Assembly: GCA_029247265.1 (NCBI GenBank)
Contig: JAQWLN010000092.1
Location: 1-47,026, forward strand
Source: Fuerstiella sp.
Lineage (GTDB): Bacteria > Planctomycetota > Planctomycetia > Planctomycetales > Planctomycetaceae
Direction: 5' to 3'
DNA length: 47,026 nucleotides
Shown here: in pieces, positions 1 to 8,500 of the stretch
Layout: each line of letters begins with the position of its first letter
Numbering within the stretch: position 1 is the stretch's first letter
Notes under the pieces: generated by a model
What the model was told of the DNA's origin: nothing
The model's input: the letters and a program-made list of their open reading frames with translations, nothing else
Databases searched by the model: none
Program-made: the position numbers and the translations under genes

Positions 1-971
1 AGTGGGCGTCCGCTGTCGTCGGTCACGGGAAGTTCGCTCAACTTGAGTTCCGACATCAGTCGCGTGGCTTCGAGCAACAACACGTTCGGGCGAGTCGTCG
101 TAGGGTTGACGGTCATTACGTTCGAAATAGGCTCGTCGACAAGGTATTCACGACGATGTTCAAACAGCCGAGCTAGGTCGCTGTCGGTAAAGATTCCGGA
201 GATCGCGCCTTTCGGTCCTGTCAGAATCACCGCGCCGGTGCGCCGTCCAGGTCTGCTGAGGTCGCTCATGACTTGGCGAACGGTGGCTGTGTCAGCGGCA
301 ATCCGCAGCTGGTCGCCGGAACGCATCAATTCACGAACAGGTTTGATTTTTTGCCCCAGCGTTCCGGCCGGGTGGAATACGGCAAAGTCACCCTCGGTGA
401 AACCCTTTGCCCGGCTAAGAGTCAACGCCAGAGCGTCACCCATTGCCAGCATGGCCGTCGTGCTGACGGTCGGCGCCAACTGAAGGTTACCGGCCTCCGC
501 GTGATGGCCGATTTGCAGAACGACCTGAGATTCCCGCGCCAACGGATTATTGGCGTCGCGTGTGATGGCCACGATGGGAACGTTCAGTTTTGCAAAAATC
601 GGAAGCAGACGCAGGATCTCTTCGGATGAACCGCTGTTCGATAGAGCGAGGACGACATCGTTCGAGGCAACGCATCCCAGATCTCCGTGCACAGCTTCCG
701 TGGGATGCAGAAATGCTGACCGAATGCCAGTACTGGCCATGGTCGCCACAATCTTCCGGCCGATCAGGCCGGCTTTCCCAACCCCCGTCACGATGACAAC
801 GCCAGCGGATTGCTGTATCAGACGCACCGCATCGCAGAACGATTCGTCAAGGCGATCGGCCAAAGACTGAAGTGCATCGGCCTCCCGGCGAATTACGGAT
901 TTTGCTTCACGAAGCTGATCGACGTTCTTGAACGGGAAGACGTTAGGTTCGTCATCCGCAGTGGATCGCAT
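1..971 (-). CDS. kdsD: Arabinose-5-phosphate isomerase (KdsD/KpsF family), 3' end cut by window
   Basis: Cytosolic sugar-phosphate isomerase that turns ribulose 5-phosphate into arabinose 5-phosphate, the entry to Kdo synthesis for lipopolysaccharide. Reading the minus strand from the ATG at 971 gives 323 open codons to the window edge. The SIS domain shows GVGKAG (residues 63-68), then HPTEAVHGDLG and SNSGSSEE, followed by the family's FHPAGTLGQK stretch. Two CBS repeats follow, from about residue 205, and the second is cut just after VTDDSG. The usual family length is about 325-340 residues, so only some 20 residues are missing. The start is supported by AAGGA about 8 bases upstream; an ATG at 979 is out of frame. 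The family is clear. The KdsD role, rather than a KpsF or GutQ paralogue, is inferred. Confidence 0.93.
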   Translation of the reverse strand, partial: MRSTADDEPNVFPFKNVDQLREAKSVIRREADALQSLADRLDESFCDAVRLIQQSAGVVIVTGVGKAGLIGRKIVATMASTGIRSAFLHPTEAVHGDLGCVASNDVVLALSNSGSSEEILRLLPIFAKLNVPIVAITRDANNPLARESQVVLQIGHHAEAGNLQLAPTVSTTAMLAMGDALALTLSRAKGFTEGDFAVFHPAGTLGQKIKPVRELMRSGDQLRIAADTATVRQVMSDLSRPGRRTGAVILTGPKGAISGIFTDSDLARLFEHRREYLVDEPISNVMTVNPTTTRPNVLLLEATRLMSELKLSELPVTDDSGRP

Positions 972-1141
972 TTGTTCATCCTTGAACAAGACAACAAAGC
1001 CTGCAGGGTGCGCATTCTGCACCGCTAGCGGATGGTATGCGTTTAGCGAGCCGTCGGTCAATGGCGGTTTTTTGACGTGATCCGCAGTAAAACGATGTGT
1101 CCCAACGACTTGCAGCGTTCTGGCGAGTCGGCACTTGCCAT

Positions 1142-2014
1142 TCAGGCTGCTCGTCGTGTGTGTCCCGCAGGCTTTGCCGTGTTCGATCTCTTGGTGCGGG
1201 TTTTCAGACGCTGCTGCTGAATGAAGCGAAGTGCACCGGGACGCAGACGGGTGAATGCGTTCTGCATCTGTCCGCAGTCGCGAAACCGCTGAGCGGCATT
1301 CAACTGAAGGGCCTTTTTCAGCCACGTGATCATCGCCGAAGGGAGTCGTTCTCGCAGCCTGCTGTGCCCATTGAGTGGCCAGTGATACGGCCATTCGGCC
1401 CATTTCCCGGAAAACATACGATGGATAACCAGGCCTACGGCGAATACATCGGATCGCACGGACGGTCGGCCCATTGCCTGTTCCGGCGCCATATGACCGA
1501 CCGTTCCTGTACCACAGCCGTGAACGGTTTGGCGGGCCACTTTTGCGATGCCGAAATCTGCAAGTTTCATCACAGAACCGTCAAACATAATTATGTTTTC
1601 GGGCTTGATGTCACAATGGATGACTTTGCGCTGATGCGCGAAAGCCACAGCGGCCAGCAGTTGGTCACTGATCGAAAAGATAGTCTCAAGTGACATGCGC
1701 CGTGACAGTCGATCGCTGAGTGTTTCTTTCCCAAGCGGAAATGAGATTACCAGGCGCCCGTCAATGACGCTGGCATCTTTGATCTGAAGAATTCCAGGAT
1801 GGTCGACTTTGGCGACCAGACGGGCTTCGTGGCGAAAGGATTTGAGCAGCTCAGCGTCAACATGAGTGCTGTGTGGGATCTTCAGGGCGACTCGTGTGCC
1901 CATGATTGTGTCCATTGCCTGAAAGACGGCCGCAAATCCGCCTTCCCCGAGGCGTCTCTCAATTCTGTACTTGCCGAGTCGTTGACGAATTCGAACTTTG
2001 TGCACAGTAGACAT
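1142..2014 (-). CDS. Small soluble Hanks-type Ser/Thr protein kinase, non-RD type
   Basis: Cytosolic protein kinase of 290 residues that is nearly all catalytic domain. It has the glycine loop GEGGFAAVF (23-31), catalytic Lys45, helix-C Glu63, catalytic loop HCDIKPEN (133-140), DFG (153-155) and an APE-like APEQA in the activation segment. The arginine of the usual HRD is cysteine, making this a non-RD kinase. There is no membrane segment or sensor domain; the C-terminus is a basic tail. I chose the ATG at 2014. An in-frame GTG at 2053 would add 13 residues, and neither start has a clear Shine-Dalgarno. It lies 170 bases upstream of kdsD on the same strand, but with no sign of coupling. Substrates cannot be inferred. 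Being a kinase is certain; activity is likely, since all metal and ATP residues are present. Confidence 0.9.
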   Translation of the reverse strand: MSTVHKVRIRQRLGKYRIERRLGEGGFAAVFQAMDTIMGTRVALKIPHSTHVDAELLKSFRHEARLVAKVDHPGILQIKDASVIDGRLVISFPLGKETLSDRLSRRMSLETIFSISDQLLAAVAFAHQRKVIHCDIKPENIIMFDGSVMKLADFGIAKVARQTVHGCGTGTVGHMAPEQAMGRPSVRSDVFAVGLVIHRMFSGKWAEWPYHWPLNGHSRLRERLPSAMITWLKKALQLNAAQRFRDCGQMQNAFTRLRPGALRFIQQQRLKTRTKRSNTAKPAGHTRRAA

Positions 2015-2494
2015 TATTGAGATTGCGCCGGAAACCTGCGGAATTGGCTGCACAAACGCAGCAACACTCGGACGATGGGGGTTTTATCGACCATCAGCGA
2101 GTTGACATGGATTGCTGGTCGGAATTTTCGTCAGACTTTGCAAGGTTTTCGAAGATGTCGCTCATTCAGCTCACCGTGGGGCGTTTCAGTTGAAGTTATT
2201 CGTTGGGGAGATTGTTCGGCTCTTGGCTGCTGCGGCGAAAAGTTTATTCCGTCACACGTTGATCGACAGGGCATGGCATGGGGTGCTGTGGCATGCATGA
2301 GGGATTCTGGCGAAACTGTGCATCACCGCGAGTGACGTTTCCGTGTCGAAATACGAAGATAATGCCTGTGGAACGTCTCTTCATCCGGTAAAATACGGTC
2401 GTCTGCTGGGCTGACAGATGTTGTCCGTTCTGCGACACTCTTACGCAATCCGCAATCATATTCCGTCTCTTCAGTGGACCAATGAATCATCAGC
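2015..2494. other. Divergent intergenic region between two kinase genes
   Basis: This spacer of 480 bases separates two divergently transcribed kinase genes and presumably holds both promoters. I could not assign -35/-10 boxes with confidence. At 2271-2300 there is a short run rich in GCATG/GGCATG steps. The open frames here have no recognisable protein features and are probably chance. Confidence 0.4.
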
Positions 2495-3961
2495 ATGACC
2501 GACCCCTCGCCCGATACGTTTCGACATGATCATGGTGACCTCGTTGACCTGACGCTCGGTGACTTTCGACTGCTGCGCCGGCTCGGCGTCGGCGGAATGG
2601 CAGAGGTTTACCTGGCAGAGCAGATTTCATTGGGCAGGTCGGTGGCTGTGAAGATTCTCCGCGACGATGCGGTGAGCGGTAAAAACAACACATTGTTACA
2701 AAGGTTTGAGCAGGAGGCTCGTGCCGCTGGCGGCTTGAGCCATCCCAATATTGTCCAGGTTTACATGATTGGCCAGGCAGATGATCTACATTACATAGTG
2801 CAGGAATATGTGCAGGGCCAGAACCTCAGCCAATGGGTCAAACGAAACGGCCCCCCGGATTTTCTGACCGGCCTGAAGTGGATGAAAAATGCCGCAGCAG
2901 CTTTGTCTGCTGCCTCTGCCGCTGGGGTTGTACATCGTGACATTAAGCCCGAGAACATCATGCTGACTCGTGGTGAGGTCGCGAAGGTCACAGATTTCGG
3001 CCTGGCCCAGTTGAACGATGTCAGTGAGAAAATGAACCTGACTCAGGCTGGAACGACGATGGGCACCCCATGGTACATGAGTCCGGAGCAGATTCAGGGC
3101 GAGAGGCTCAGTCATCACACAGACCAGTATTCGTTGGGAGTTTCGTGCTACCATATGTTTGCGGGACAGCCTCCGTTTCCTGGTAAGAACTCCGTCAGCG
3201 TCGCTGTTCAGCACCTGAAGGAGGAAGCAAAACCACTTTCCCGCCATCGTCGTGATCTACCTGAGGCGATGTGTCAGACGATTCATCGCATGATGGAAAA
3301 GAAACCCGAGGATCGTTTTTCGACACCCGAGGATCTGCAGGCAGCGTTGGCACAACTGGATCATGCGCCTTTGAACCCGGCTATGGCGGACACGTCGTCC
3401 GTCTGGGCGTGGCTACGGTCATCGCTGCCGTCGCCGTCGAAGGCTCTGTGCGCGATTGTTGCCTGCGGAGCTATCGGAATTGGGGTTGGTCAGGAGATTT
3501 TTCAACCGGATGGTCTGCGCATCAAGGACGCTGAATTTACGCCGGAAGATACGGCCGCGCAGCAATACGCTCGAGCGCTGCTGAATCCCGGTAATCCAGC
3601 AGCATGGACCGCCGTCTTTGAAAAATTTCCGCAGACAGATGAGGCGTTGTGGGCTCGTCTGCACCTTGGAGTGCATTATCTTACGAAGAGTCCGCCAGAG
3701 CCCGATAAATCGAGTGACACGTTTCAAAGGCTGATACAGCAGGCCTCACTGACACCTACGGAAAATCGTGACGTGTTGTTCTTGGCATATCTGGGGAGAG
3801 CGCGCGCTGCTGAAGATCAGGGAGACGGCACGTATCGAGACGAACTGGTGCAAACGGTGCTGGCGACCGACTTTGCGGCAGAAATGTCTGCCGCAGATCT
3901 ACGGGGACCGGAGGCGCTGCAGGAGTACCGCGACCGCTTGAAGGAAGACCTGGGAATCTGA
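2495..3961 (+). CDS. Membrane-spanning Ser/Thr protein kinase with a periplasmic helical C-terminus
   Basis: Hanks-type kinase of 488 residues. The catalytic domain spans about residues 20-292, with glycine loop GVGGMAEVY (31-39), Lys53, Glu74, HRDIKPEN (147-154), DFG (167-169) and GTPWYMSPEQ in the activation segment, so all canonical residues are present. One hydrophobic segment follows at about 315-333 (ALCAIVACGAIGIGVG). The remaining ~150 residues form an acidic, alanine-rich helical region that should lie outside the membrane and resembles a tetratricopeptide-like fold, although no clean repeat can be counted. By analogy with other bacterial receptor kinases the outer domain may sense a signal or bind a partner; that is inference. 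It is transcribed away from the small kinase at 1142-2014. A weak hairpin with a short T-tract follows at 3997-4012. Confidence 0.93.
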   Translation: MTDPSPDTFRHDHGDLVDLTLGDFRLLRRLGVGGMAEVYLAEQISLGRSVAVKILRDDAVSGKNNTLLQRFEQEARAAGGLSHPNIVQVYMIGQADDLHYIVQEYVQGQNLSQWVKRNGPPDFLTGLKWMKNAAAALSAASAAGVVHRDIKPENIMLTRGEVAKVTDFGLAQLNDVSEKMNLTQAGTTMGTPWYMSPEQIQGERLSHHTDQYSLGVSCYHMFAGQPPFPGKNSVSVAVQHLKEEAKPLSRHRRDLPEAMCQTIHRMMEKKPEDRFSTPEDLQAALAQLDHAPLNPAMADTSSVWAWLRSSLPSPSKALCAIVACGAIGIGVGQEIFQPDGLRIKDAEFTPEDTAAQQYARALLNPGNPAAWTAVFEKFPQTDEALWARLHLGVHYLTKSPPEPDKSSDTFQRLIQQASLTPTENRDVLFLAYLGRARAAEDQGDGTYRDELVQTVLATDFAAEMSAADLRGPEALQEYRDRLKEDLGI

Positions 3962-4456
3962 TCCTGTTCCGGTTGCGTAGCATGGGTCAGCCGCAGAAGC
4001 CGATTGGCTTTTAAAGAAAGTAATGTCTGCGTTAGCCCTGACACGCGAGTGTGTCCTGAACCGCTAAAGTTCGGCAGAGTTCGCCATTCTTCTTCCTGAC
4101 ACCTGGTCGCACTGACGATCAAGATAAATGCTGAGGCGTGGAAGCCCAGTCTTGAGGGAAGAACTCAACTTGTGTTGTCCGTTTGCAGAAACAGTGACCA
4201 CGATCCTGCGTGAGTTTCTCAGAGAGGTACGGTCCCTGGGCCAGCGACCGACTCTCATCTTTCATCTCTGACACTTCCACGTTTTCGCTGCCTTGGTGCG
4301 TACCCATTTCCGGAAAGGAATCCGGTGAGTTCCGGGAACCGCGATGGAGCAAGTAATCTCAGGTTCCTCCATCTCATTTCCCAAACCGTTTGGCGCAGTG
4401 TAATAGCCCCCCCTTCTCAACCGCTGCCAAACACTTTCCGTAGAGGTGATTAATAC
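3962..4456. other. Intergenic region, no gene recognised; weak hairpin near its start
   Basis: This spacer of 495 bases contains no convincing coding sequence on either strand. Near the end of the upstream kinase gene there is a small hairpin at 3997-4012 (AAGCC-GATT-GGCTT then TT) that could be a weak terminator. The promoter of the DUF1571 gene should lie toward the right end. Nothing else stands out. Confidence 0.4.
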
Positions 4457-5467
4457 ATGCCGCAATCTTGTTCCAGGAATTCGCCCGGTCGTGCGAACCT
4501 TGTCGCTGCATGCGTCACTGTATTCAGCGTTGCCGTTCTTTATACGAGTTTTGACCCGTTGCCGGCGGGAGAAGAAAATTCTTCACCGGCAACCGCTTCG
4601 TCTGATTTGGTCATTGACGAAACGCTGGTTCCCCTTCCTTCTGATACACAAGTGCCCTCCAACGTCGTGGCCAGCGAAGATTCCGAAACAGGTCGGACAG
4701 CTCAGACGGTTGAAGCTCGTCGCATTCAGGGCACTGACGGAGGACTGCTGACAAGCCAGGAAGCAAATAAGTTCTGCCTTCTCCTGCTACGCGACGGCGC
4801 GCGGTTTTTGGAAAACGTCGAGGATTATACCGGCAACTTCCATAAGGAAGAGCGCATAGGCGGCGATCTGTTGCCGCGTCAGGACATCGCGATCAAGGTT
4901 CAGCATAAACCGCATTTTGCCGTCTATATGAAATGGCAGAACGGTGAACGCGGACGGCAGATTCTGTACAGCGATGAATACGACGATGGATATATGATGG
5001 TGAAGTTCGGCGGCTTCAAACGATTGCTGCCTGCACTGAAGATCGATCCTGCGTCCAGCATTGCAAAGGCAGAATCACGTTATCCGATCACCGATGCCGG
5101 AGTGCTGGGAATGTTGCAGCAAATTGTCGCAGACCGTGACAAGGATCTTCGGCGGGGGCATGGGTTTTCGTGTACTCGCCTCCGAGATCAGGAGTTTGAT
5201 GGACGCAACTGTTATTGCTTCATGGTGAAATACGACGACGTCGAGTTTTCGAAAAACTATCGCAAGAATCTCATTATGGTCGATGCGAAAATCCATGTGC
5301 CGTTAAAGGTGCGGAACTATACATGGGGGAATGACACGGAAGGGCTGTCAGATGCGGAACTGGACAGTATGACATTGATTGAGGATTATTCGTTCACGGG
5401 ACTGAACTTCGAGCACCGACTGGTTGCCAAAGAATTCAGTCGTGAAAATCCTTCATACAGAATGTGA
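4457..5467 (+). CDS. Exported DUF1571 family protein
   Basis: Protein of 336 residues with an N-terminal signal or anchor segment (NLVAACVTVFSVAVLY, about residues 14-29), a low-complexity acidic linker and, from about residue 95, a DUF1571 domain. Domain hallmarks are the stretch around VEDYTGNFHKEERIGG, then KVQHKPHFAVYMKW, and a later LIEDYSFTGLNF, with a beta-rich pattern reminiscent of outer-membrane lipoprotein carrier (LolA/LolB-like) folds. The fold analogy is inference. The family is common in planctomycetes and its function is not established. The ATG at 4457 has GAGGTG 8-9 bases upstream, which supports this start. The gene stands alone and ends at a strong bidirectional terminator. 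Confidence 0.85.
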   Translation: MPQSCSRNSPGRANLVAACVTVFSVAVLYTSFDPLPAGEENSSPATASSDLVIDETLVPLPSDTQVPSNVVASEDSETGRTAQTVEARRIQGTDGGLLTSQEANKFCLLLLRDGARFLENVEDYTGNFHKEERIGGDLLPRQDIAIKVQHKPHFAVYMKWQNGERGRQILYSDEYDDGYMMVKFGGFKRLLPALKIDPASSIAKAESRYPITDAGVLGMLQQIVADRDKDLRRGHGFSCTRLRDQEFDGRNCYCFMVKYDDVEFSKNYRKNLIMVDAKIHVPLKVRNYTWGNDTEGLSDAELDSMTLIEDYSFTGLNFEHRLVAKEFSRENPSYRM

Positions 5468-5501
5468 CAGCATCGCTGTCCGGAACGTGACATACACATA
5501 C

Positions 5502-5539
5502 AAAATGGGCCCGGCATCAAGACGATACCGGGTCTTTTT
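5502..5539. terminator. Bidirectional rho-independent terminator
   Basis: A hairpin of about 10 pairs (GCCCGGCATC against GATACCGGGT, with one wobble) is followed on the plus strand by TTTTT at 5535-5539. On the minus strand the same stem is followed by a TTTTG tract. It sits between the converging DUF1571 gene and the long minus-strand gene, so it can serve both. Confidence 0.8.
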
Positions 5540-5558
5540 GTGTTGATGGGGGCGAGTA

Positions 5559-8500
5559 TTATTTGATGCTCTCGGTGTGTTTATGGTTGTGCTGCAGGTG
5601 TTCCGGCAGTTTGTAGCCGCCGTACTCAAGGAAACTGACCATGTCGAGAATCTCAGCCTTTGTCAGAACGTTCGCCAGCCCGTTGGGCATGGCGGATATC
5701 GTTGAAGGTATCTGCTCCTCGACTTCATTTTTGGTGATTCGAGTGAACGAGTTGGGACTCAACAGGTTGCTGACCACTTTCAGTGCCGCCGGGCTTTCTT
5801 CGACAATAACGCCGGAGATCACCTTGCCGCTCTTCAGGACGAACTGGTGGTTCTGATACTTTCTGTTAATTTCTGACGAAGGATCAAGAATCTGCTGCAG
5901 CAGTTTTTTGCCTTTGAAACGTTTGGCGACGTCAGTAAGTTCCGGGCCAAGATTGATGCCGTGACCGGCGACGACGTGGCACTGATTGCAACGAGCCTTT
6001 ACGAAGGCCTGCATTCCCTTCATCATCGTTGCTTCGTCATCTCTGACTATTACCTCTGGAAAGTCCGCGACTTTCCAGTCATTGACTTTGTCCGGCTTGC
6101 GAGCGGCCAGCATTGAATTCACCTCCGAAAGGTCGTCCGCGACGACAATTTCACCCTTCATGATAATCCAGTGTCCTGGAAACGTGCACACGAAGGGGTA
6201 GATCCCCGCTTCGGTCGGAGCCTCAAATCGCATGACGTGAACCTGTGACTTTCGTGTGGGGCCGATCATCGGGGACGCCTGCAGAATCAGGTCCTTTTTG
6301 CCATCCGGAATGAAATCCGAATTGGCGTTCTTGGGATCACGAGCCATCGCGTTGGCTGCCATGCCAACTTCCGCAAGGGCATTCGGCTTTACAATCACCA
6401 GGTTATGGTCGGTGGCGTCCGGGTTGGTGAACATGATTTTGACAGGCTGTCCGGTCGTGACAGCGAACTGGTTGACGGTGTACAGCATCCGTTCCGGCAG
6501 GCACGAAATACGGACTGTCTTTAGGTTCTTCTGTGAGTCGAACTCCGCCTGTCCAGCACTTGGTGTTGGCTCTTTCAGTTCACTGCTGCGTGCCAGACGA
6601 TTCAGGATTCGCCCAATGTTGTATTTGGGATTGCCTTCCCAGTGCCGTCGCAGAGTGTGTGAGCCGAGGGAACATTGAATCGCATAGGCTACGTGTTTTT
6701 CTGCAGGGTGATTGAGTGTCTGGATCACGATGTCAAGTGCTTCAGGCGTTCCCAGATAGCTGCCGCAGATGGCCGCCTGCATACGAACGATGCCGTTCAC
6801 GTCGTTGGCGGCACCATTCAATAGTTCATAGGCATCCGGCAATTCCATGTGCCAGTAACGAAGTTGTTCAACGGCGGCGGCCCGAGCCAGGTGTTCGTCG
6901 CACTGCAGGACTTCCCGTAACAGATTGACAGCAACTGTACTGGCGACCTGTTTCTGCGGCCCGCTCTCCGGATCAGGTGAAGGCTGCAGCGAAGTGCGGC
7001 CATTGGCGCCGATGTTCCGATACGCCCAGATGGCTTCGACCTGATGGTGTCGATAGCGCGGATGTCCGGGGTCCAGGTTCTGCACCCAGACATCCAGTGC
7101 CGCTGCTACCTTCTTTGCGTTTCTGCTTCGCAGTTCGCGTTTGGCGATGTAACGGATTCGATACTCCGGACGTTTCAATATCTGTAATAGGTCTTCCACG
7201 CTGGTGTCGGTGATTTTGGGCAGTGGCAGCAGCGGTTTCCCTTTGGCAGTGATGCGCCAGATCCGTCCGGAATGACGATCGCGGCGTTCGTCCCGCAGCG
7301 AATATTGTGCATGACCCTTCACTGGGTTGTACCAGTCACAGACGTACATGGCCCCGCGAGGTCCGTAGCGCAGATCGACCGGAATGAAACTCAGGTTCTT
7401 TGAGAAGATGAGGTCGCTGACGTATTCCTCCTCAAAGCCGAACGGACCTTCTTTCCATTTCAGAATTTCAATGCGATTTGTGGGTTTGTACCGTGCCTTG
7501 ATGAAGTGCCCCTTTAGTTCATCCGGAAACGTCTCAAAATCCACTAGTTCCTGCCCGCATGTGCCGGAATAGGCCTGTAGTCCTGCCGGCTTCGGGTGCT
7601 GTTGGGGAAACGGTGGATCCAACGAATGAAATGCTGCAGCATAAACCGGGTGACTGGCCATGTGCTGACCCCAGTCATCAAACGTTACTCCCCACGGGTT
7701 CGTACTATGATAGGTTCCGAAACTGCTCAGCCTGTGGCTGCTGTGATCAAAACGAAACCAGCCACTGTTCTGCTGTCGGACGGGACCGTAAGGTGTTTCC
7801 ACCTGGCTGTGATGAAAAATCGATTCGCGGAACACCAGATCGCCATCCGGGGTCCATACAAAATCGTGCAGCGCGTGGTGGGAATCTTCCGTACCGAAAC
7901 CTGTCAGAAGTTGCTGGCGAAAGTCGGCCCTGCCATCTCCGTCGGTATCCTTCAGGAAGGTCAGGTGTGGTTCTTCGGACACATAGACGCCGCCGTTGCC
8001 GAGCTCGAATGACAACGGAATATGCAGGTCGTCGGCAAATACCGTCGACTTGTCTGCTTTGCCGTCGCCGTCTGTGTCTTCCAGAATGACCAGCTTGTCG
8101 TCAGGCTCTTTTCCCGGATAAACGTGAGGGTAGGTCGTCGAACAACTGACCCACAATCGCCCCAGACTGTCCCACCGCATCTGAATGGGAGCCGCAATGT
8201 CAGGGAATTCTTCCTCGCCAGCAAACAGATTGACCTCAAATCTCGAATCGATTTCAAATGCCTTCAGTTCGTCTTCGGCCGACGTCCAGTTATTCGCTCC
8301 GCGGCTTTCTTTGGTGTCCGGCAGGATCGGCAGGTTGGAGTCATCGGCTTGTTCTGACGTGGTTCTGCCTCGGGCCAGATCCCAGGAACGTGCGTCCCGA
8401 TTGGCAGTCATGATGTCGAAATTTTTCATGGCCGGCAGAAAGTCAAGGTAGCCGTATGTCTTGTTGCGGCCTCCGGTGTAATAGAATGTATTCAATGGAC

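Noticed and set aside
43..870. Plus-strand open frames at the window start
   Set aside because: They lie antisense to a clear minus-strand arabinose-5-phosphate isomerase whose SIS and CBS motifs are intact; their translations show no domain pattern.
2075..2459. Open frames of 71-86 codons in the spacer between the first two kinase genes
   Set aside because: No ribosome site, no recognisable motif, overlapping frames on both strands, and composition unlike the neighbouring proteins.
4064..4465. Minus-strand frames of 64-77 codons before the DUF1571 gene
   Set aside because: Arg/Ser-rich translations without domain signals or ribosome sites; they overlap one another in different frames.
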